Shown here: positions 60,674 through 64,000 of the stretch, one piece after another
How positions within the stretch are numbered: position 1 is the stretch's first letter
Layout: every line of letters begins with the position of its first letter
Source: Penicillium oxalicum
Lineage: Eukaryota > Ascomycota > Eurotiomycetes > Eurotiales > Aspergillaceae
Length of the DNA: 64,000 nt
Direction of reading: 5' to 3'
Assembly: GCF_001723175.1 (NCBI RefSeq)
Contig: NC_064652.1
Coordinates: 744,001 to 808,000, forward strand
Made by a program: the position numbers and the translations under genes
The notes under the pieces: generated by a model
Database searches by the model: none
Told to the model about the DNA's origin: nothing
The model's input: the letters and a program-made list of their open reading frames with translations, nothing else

Positions 60674-60859
60674 ACGAGGGTCTGTCGAAACGCTGAAGAT
60701 GGTTCAACACGCGGCATACACTTTTTTTCTTGTCGATCACATCCCAGTAGAGCTCGTGAATCGTTCAGGACGCGGTTACAAAAAAGCAAGAAAAAAGCAA
60801 GAAAAAAGCAAAAAAAAAAAGCAAAAAAAAGCAAAAAAAAGCACAACACAGACCCTCGT
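60674..60859. repeat. 12-bp inverted repeat enclosing an A-rich GCA tract
   Basis: ACGAGGGTCTGT at 60674-60685 and its exact reverse complement at 60848-60859. The inner right part (60778-60845) is a run of A6-11 blocks separated by GC(A). This could be a small inverted-repeat element; no flanking duplication was seen. Confidence 0.5.
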
Positions 60860-61383
60860 TGACTTTATACCAGCCAGAGCCATCGAGAGGGTAATGTGAT
60901 ACATATGGAGAAAAGAAAAATAGGCGGAAAGAAAAGGACCGGTTGGACGTGCAAGTGATCGAAAACCCAAACCATACCAATCCGAGGGTTGCTACAAATT
61001 GCCTGTGATATAGCTGACTGCAATATTAGAGCCATTTGTTTACTGTCCGCGCCTTCTAATTGCAGGTGGTTTTTCTAAAATGAGCACCGGATTCTCTTCC
61101 CTTCTTTCGTAGACTTCGAAGGAAAACAGCCTACTATCGTAGAAACATAAATTTGCCCATCTTCGGCCAGAATTGTCTATTCGATCATAAAGTCTTTTTG
61201 GGTATCGGCATCAGAAAGGCTTGCTTCCCCGTTTAGCGCCAGGCCGGAGAATGGCATGGTAGAGGGGATGTTTGCACGTATAGAGTAGAGTGAATACTTT
61301 CTTTCGTCTGAGAAGGAAAAAGGGTAGTTCCGTGTTCTTAATATTTTTGACCACTATCTAATACTCCCTCTGCTCATCCTCCC

Positions 61384-61615
61384 CTGCCGCGCATCCAGTA
61401 CGCAGTCTGCGTAGCCAATCCTATGCCGCGTATCCAGTGCGCACCAATCCTGTGCCGCGTATCCAGTACGCACCAATCCTGTGCCGCGTATCCAGTGCGC
61501 ACCAATCCTGTGCCGCGTATCCAGTGCGCACCAATCCTGTACCACGTATCCAGTGCGCACCAATCCTATACCGCGTATCCAGTACGCACCAATCCTGTGC
61601 CGCGTATCCTATACA
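61384..61615 (+). repeat. 29-bp minisatellite
   Basis: Six near-identical 29-bp units start at 61421, 61450, 61479, 61508, 61537 and 61566, plus a partial unit at 61595 and a diverged one at 61384. The unit is CTGTGCCGCGTATCCAGTG followed by CGCACCAATC, with few substitutions. As 29 is not a multiple of three and the unit lacks stops, the forward frames stay open across it. These frames are not genes. Confidence 0.92.
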
Positions 61616-62146
61616 AACTCTATCTATCTAGGAATCACAGTTCCTTTTACTAATATATCTATTATCTTTAATCAAAGTATAACCATCTAGATCTCTCTAA
61701 CACGGTGCTCAGAGTACTGTTCAAGTAGAAGATCATACTATGCATCTTAGGTAAAGAAGGATAGCAGAAGTTGTGTAAGCATTTCATTTTCGGGTGGAGC
61801 ACTCGGGGCTTCATCACGAACCATGATTTAAAATGCTAATCGCAGAACTTGCACATGATGCTTTACCGAATCCTAGTTGAAACCTTTCTTGTGCTGAGTC
61901 AGATGCATATACAAACCTGCCGAAGGTACTAAGGAGTGATTAGAGGTGAAGAAGTTGAGGGTCCGATTGGAGCATGTACAGCCGTCGAGGCTTCTATCGG
62001 GGGAAAAGTTATAGACATTAGAAAGAGAAGAAAAAGAAAGAGGAAAGAAGCAGGCAGTAAGAATGCCATAACAAAAAGAGGTAATCGACCGACAGATGAT
62101 CGGGCTAAATGCAGAGGATAGAAGATCGAGAAGATACAGCCTTGGT

Positions 62147-64000
62147 CTACCAGGTGAAAGCTTCCTCAGCAAAGTCCACTACAGCACCCTTGCCAATGTT
62201 GGCCCGGGCAGCCGATCGCACCTCGTCTGCAAAGGCACCAGGTCCACACACAGACACAATCGTCGCTCCAACACTTTTGGGCATCAGCTCGTTAAGAATC
62301 ACATCCGGTCGACACCGGCCCGAGTGCATCTGGACCGTAGCAGATGGAGAGACGATATCCGCTGCACGTTTTGGTTTCGACACAAACACTTTGACGATCA
62401 AGACTTCCCGACGGCCCGGCAGTCGGAGAATCTGATCCATCCACTTGCTAATCCAGCTGAGATGCTCGGTCGATCGCACTGACCAGATGAGATACACGCG
62501 ACGGGTGGCACCGCGGGATGTAGCGGCCCGTTCGATCAAGTCCCGCGTGAAGAGGAGGTGGTGGGTAATTCCTGCACCGGCGGAGAACAGCACAGCTGTT
62601 CCGTAGCTGGAAAAGTTGACCGGATGAGAGCCGTAGGGCCCCTCGATGTACCCCGATGCCCGGAGGGTTCCATTGGGTTTGCTGCGGGCCAGATTATACA
62701 ATCGTCGAGTCATGCCCTCGCGGGCCCCGACGATGAGGGACACTTCAGTGGGGCGATGACTGGGCTCAAAGTACTGATTCAGGTCGTCCGACTGCTTCTC
62801 GAGGTCGCATGTGCTTGGGGTGGAGCTGACGGACTTCGCATCGTGGTAGCGAGGAGAATTGGGGGTGGGACTGACGGCCTCTGCCCAAGCGATGGAGAAT
62901 GGGTGGGACATCCACCACGAGACGCACGGGATGTACGCAAAGACGTGACAGCCGGGGTGGATCTTGACATTTTTGGGCAAGTGGAAGGTGACCCGGCATG
63001 CTTCTCCTGGGAGGGCCTGGACGGTCATCTGGGTGGATCCGTGCTTGGTGGAAATGTTGAGATAGGCCAGGCGTCCAAGACGAACACTTCGCTCGAGAAG
63101 CCAAATGACCGCGATCACAGTGCCCCAGCTGCGCTGGGGCAGGCTGTCCAGCTGGAGGTGGAACCAGACACCCAGAAAGGCGAGCAGGGCCGCGAGTTGA
63201 TGCAAATGCAAGAAAGTCTCGTAAAATGCATGGCGGATGGGTGAGAGAGATTGGATGGAGAGAAAGACCATGGACACGGTCGCCACGAGTCCCCAGGTGA
63301 AGAAAGGGGTGCTTCGCAATCGGAAGAACATGTCCTCCATATCCTTTTCGTGGACGGCGTTAATTGCCCAGGCGACCGTGTGCACAATCGACTCAATCAT
63401 GACAATCCGACCAAGCCATCTGTGAAGCAGGTTGTAGGTATCGAAACTGATATGCAGAATGGCGATCAAAGGGTTGTTTCGAGCCGCAAGCAAAAACAAG
63501 GGCACCATATTCAAGACGGCCAGCGTCCCTGAGCGGCCACGCAGTTCCGCAAGCAGCGCAGCTTTCGTGTTGACAGCATAGTCCAGGTAGCAGCAGTAGA
63601 CCACTTGACTGGCAAAGTATAATGTGACCAGAACAAATTGGAACCGAGAAGGCAACGTGCCCACTCCGATCGCTCGTGACAACTGAATCTCCCGGTTATG
63701 TCTCTTTCTTCCGATGGGGGCATAAAGGATGTGTTTCTTCACGTTGTTCCATAAAGTTGACGTCTCCTCGCGCCAGAAGGCTTGCTGTGATCCCGTCGAT
63801 GCAAAGGATGAGATTTGGCGCAGATAGGCGTGAACAAGTTGCGCGATCCGACCGGAGAAGACGATGAAGGCGAGAATAGCTGCCGAGGAGTAGACGATGC
63901 GAATGAATAGAATATCACGAGGCACTTGGACACCCCCTAAGCCTCTGGAATACTCATAAATGTACGTGTCATTGCCCCCATAGCCCCTGGGCACGAGTTG
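62147..64000 (-). CDS. Ferric/cupric reductase transmembrane protein, FRE family (5' partial)
   Basis: Plasma-membrane flavocytochrome that reduces extracellular Fe(III) with cytosolic NADPH. The open frame runs off the window edge and contains no suitable ATG near it, so the true start lies beyond 64000; 617 codons are visible. Two haem-binding His pairs, each separated by 13 residues, are seen: in LLHRWLGRIVMIESIVHT and in LHQLAALLAFLGVWFHLQ. The FAD site is HPFSIAW. NADPH-site motifs are EGPYGSH, VLFSAGAGITHHL and VCGPGAFADEV. Several membrane helices precede the haem core. An insert of about 35 residues, rich in Ser/Pro, lies between the FAD motif and the first NADPH motif, a common variable loop. 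It could be iron-repressed, but the promoter is outside the window. Confidence 0.9.
   Translation of the reverse strand, partial: QLVPRGYGGNDTYIYEYSRGLGGVQVPRDILFIRIVYSSAAILAFIVFSGRIAQLVHAYLRQISSFASTGSQQAFWREETSTLWNNVKKHILYAPIGRKRHNREIQLSRAIGVGTLPSRFQFVLVTLYFASQVVYCCYLDYAVNTKAALLAELRGRSGTLAVLNMVPLFLLAARNNPLIAILHISFDTYNLLHRWLGRIVMIESIVHTVAWAINAVHEKDMEDMFFRLRSTPFFTWGLVATVSMVFLSIQSLSPIRHAFYETFLHLHQLAALLAFLGVWFHLQLDSLPQRSWGTVIAVIWLLERSVRLGRLAYLNISTKHGSTQMTVQALPGEACRVTFHLPKNVKIHPGCHVFAYIPCVSWWMSHPFSIAWAEAVSPTPNSPRYHDAKSVSSTPSTCDLEKQSDDLNQYFEPSHRPTEVSLIVGAREGMTRRLYNLARSKPNGTLRASGYIEGPYGSHPVNFSSYGTAVLFSAGAGITHHLLFTRDLIERAATSRGATRRVYLIWSVRSTEHLSWISKWMDQILRLPGRREVLIVKVFVSKPKRAADIVSPSATVQMHSGRCRPDVILNELMPKSVGATIVSVCGPGAFADEVRSAARANIGKGAVVDFAEEAFTW

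Larger units (their letters stand above)
58477..62146. other. 3.7 kb gene-free region with minisatellites
   Basis: Between the C2H2 gene and the ferric reductase stop. It holds homopolymer A/T tracts, GGTACC-rich inverted repeats near 59204-59239, a hairpin, two minisatellites and an A-rich GCA repeat (listed separately). No protein or RNA gene could be supported. Confidence 0.5.

Noticed and set aside
61423..61690. Overlapping forward frames across the 29-bp minisatellite
   Set aside because: Artefact of a stop-free 29-bp unit read in more than one frame.

Overview
This is a 64 kb window of a filamentous ascomycete genome, most likely order Eurotiales (Penicillium/Aspergillus). The genes carry many short spliceosomal introns (about 50-170 nt) with GTRNGT-type donors. 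The protein set is typical of that group: a lacA-type GH35 beta-galactosidase, a PDR-type ABC transporter, a Zn2Cys6 protein and a ferric reductase. The beta-galactosidase model is 1011 aa with catalytic Glu at exactly 200 and 299, which matches the numbering I know for a Penicillium enzyme, so I lean to Penicillium. Nothing prokaryotic, viral or toxin-like was seen.

Layout. 0-10 kb is nutrient uptake and catabolism: an MFS permease (+), an SDR oxidoreductase (-), an amino-acid permease (+) and a secreted beta-galactosidase (-). 11.7-20.8 kb is a minus-strand run of housekeeping genes: Trm4/NCL1 tRNA m5C methyltransferase, mitochondrial processing peptidase beta, a DenD-like NAD-dependent epimerase/dehydrogenase and fibrillarin. 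21.4-31 kb holds a secreted DUF3455-type protein, a Golgi CASP/COY1 golgin and a CORVET VPS3-type protein, the last two divergent. 31.4-45.4 kb holds LSM7, a Zn2Cys6 protein, an intradiol ring-cleavage dioxygenase, PAN3 and a UBX2/FAF2-type ERAD protein. 49.3-54 kb is a full-size PDR/CDR ABC transporter behind a 3.9 kb non-coding region. 54.5-56.9 kb is an AT-rich repeat zone with two diverged copies of one non-coding element. 57.7-58.5 kb is a small C2H2 factor. 58.5-62.1 kb is gene-free and contains two minisatellites. The window ends inside a ferric reductase.

How they fit together. No co-directional metabolic gene cluster was found; the genes are mostly independent housekeeping loci. RNA metabolism is over-represented (NCL1, fibrillarin, LSM7, PAN3), as is membrane traffic and ER/Golgi quality control (CASP, VPS3, UBX2-like).

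I did not find a convincing new multi-gene system. The items most worth a second look are: a PAN3 intron that stays open and in frame if retained (86 codons); the repeat element flanked by an exact 14-bp direct repeat, together with its second copy interrupted by a TGTTA...TAACA-bounded insert; the 29-bp and 15-bp minisatellites; and paired CACGTGAT boxes upstream of fibrillarin. Exon boundaries were derived by eye from splice signals, frame closure and family knowledge. In every complete gene the exon lengths sum to a multiple of three.
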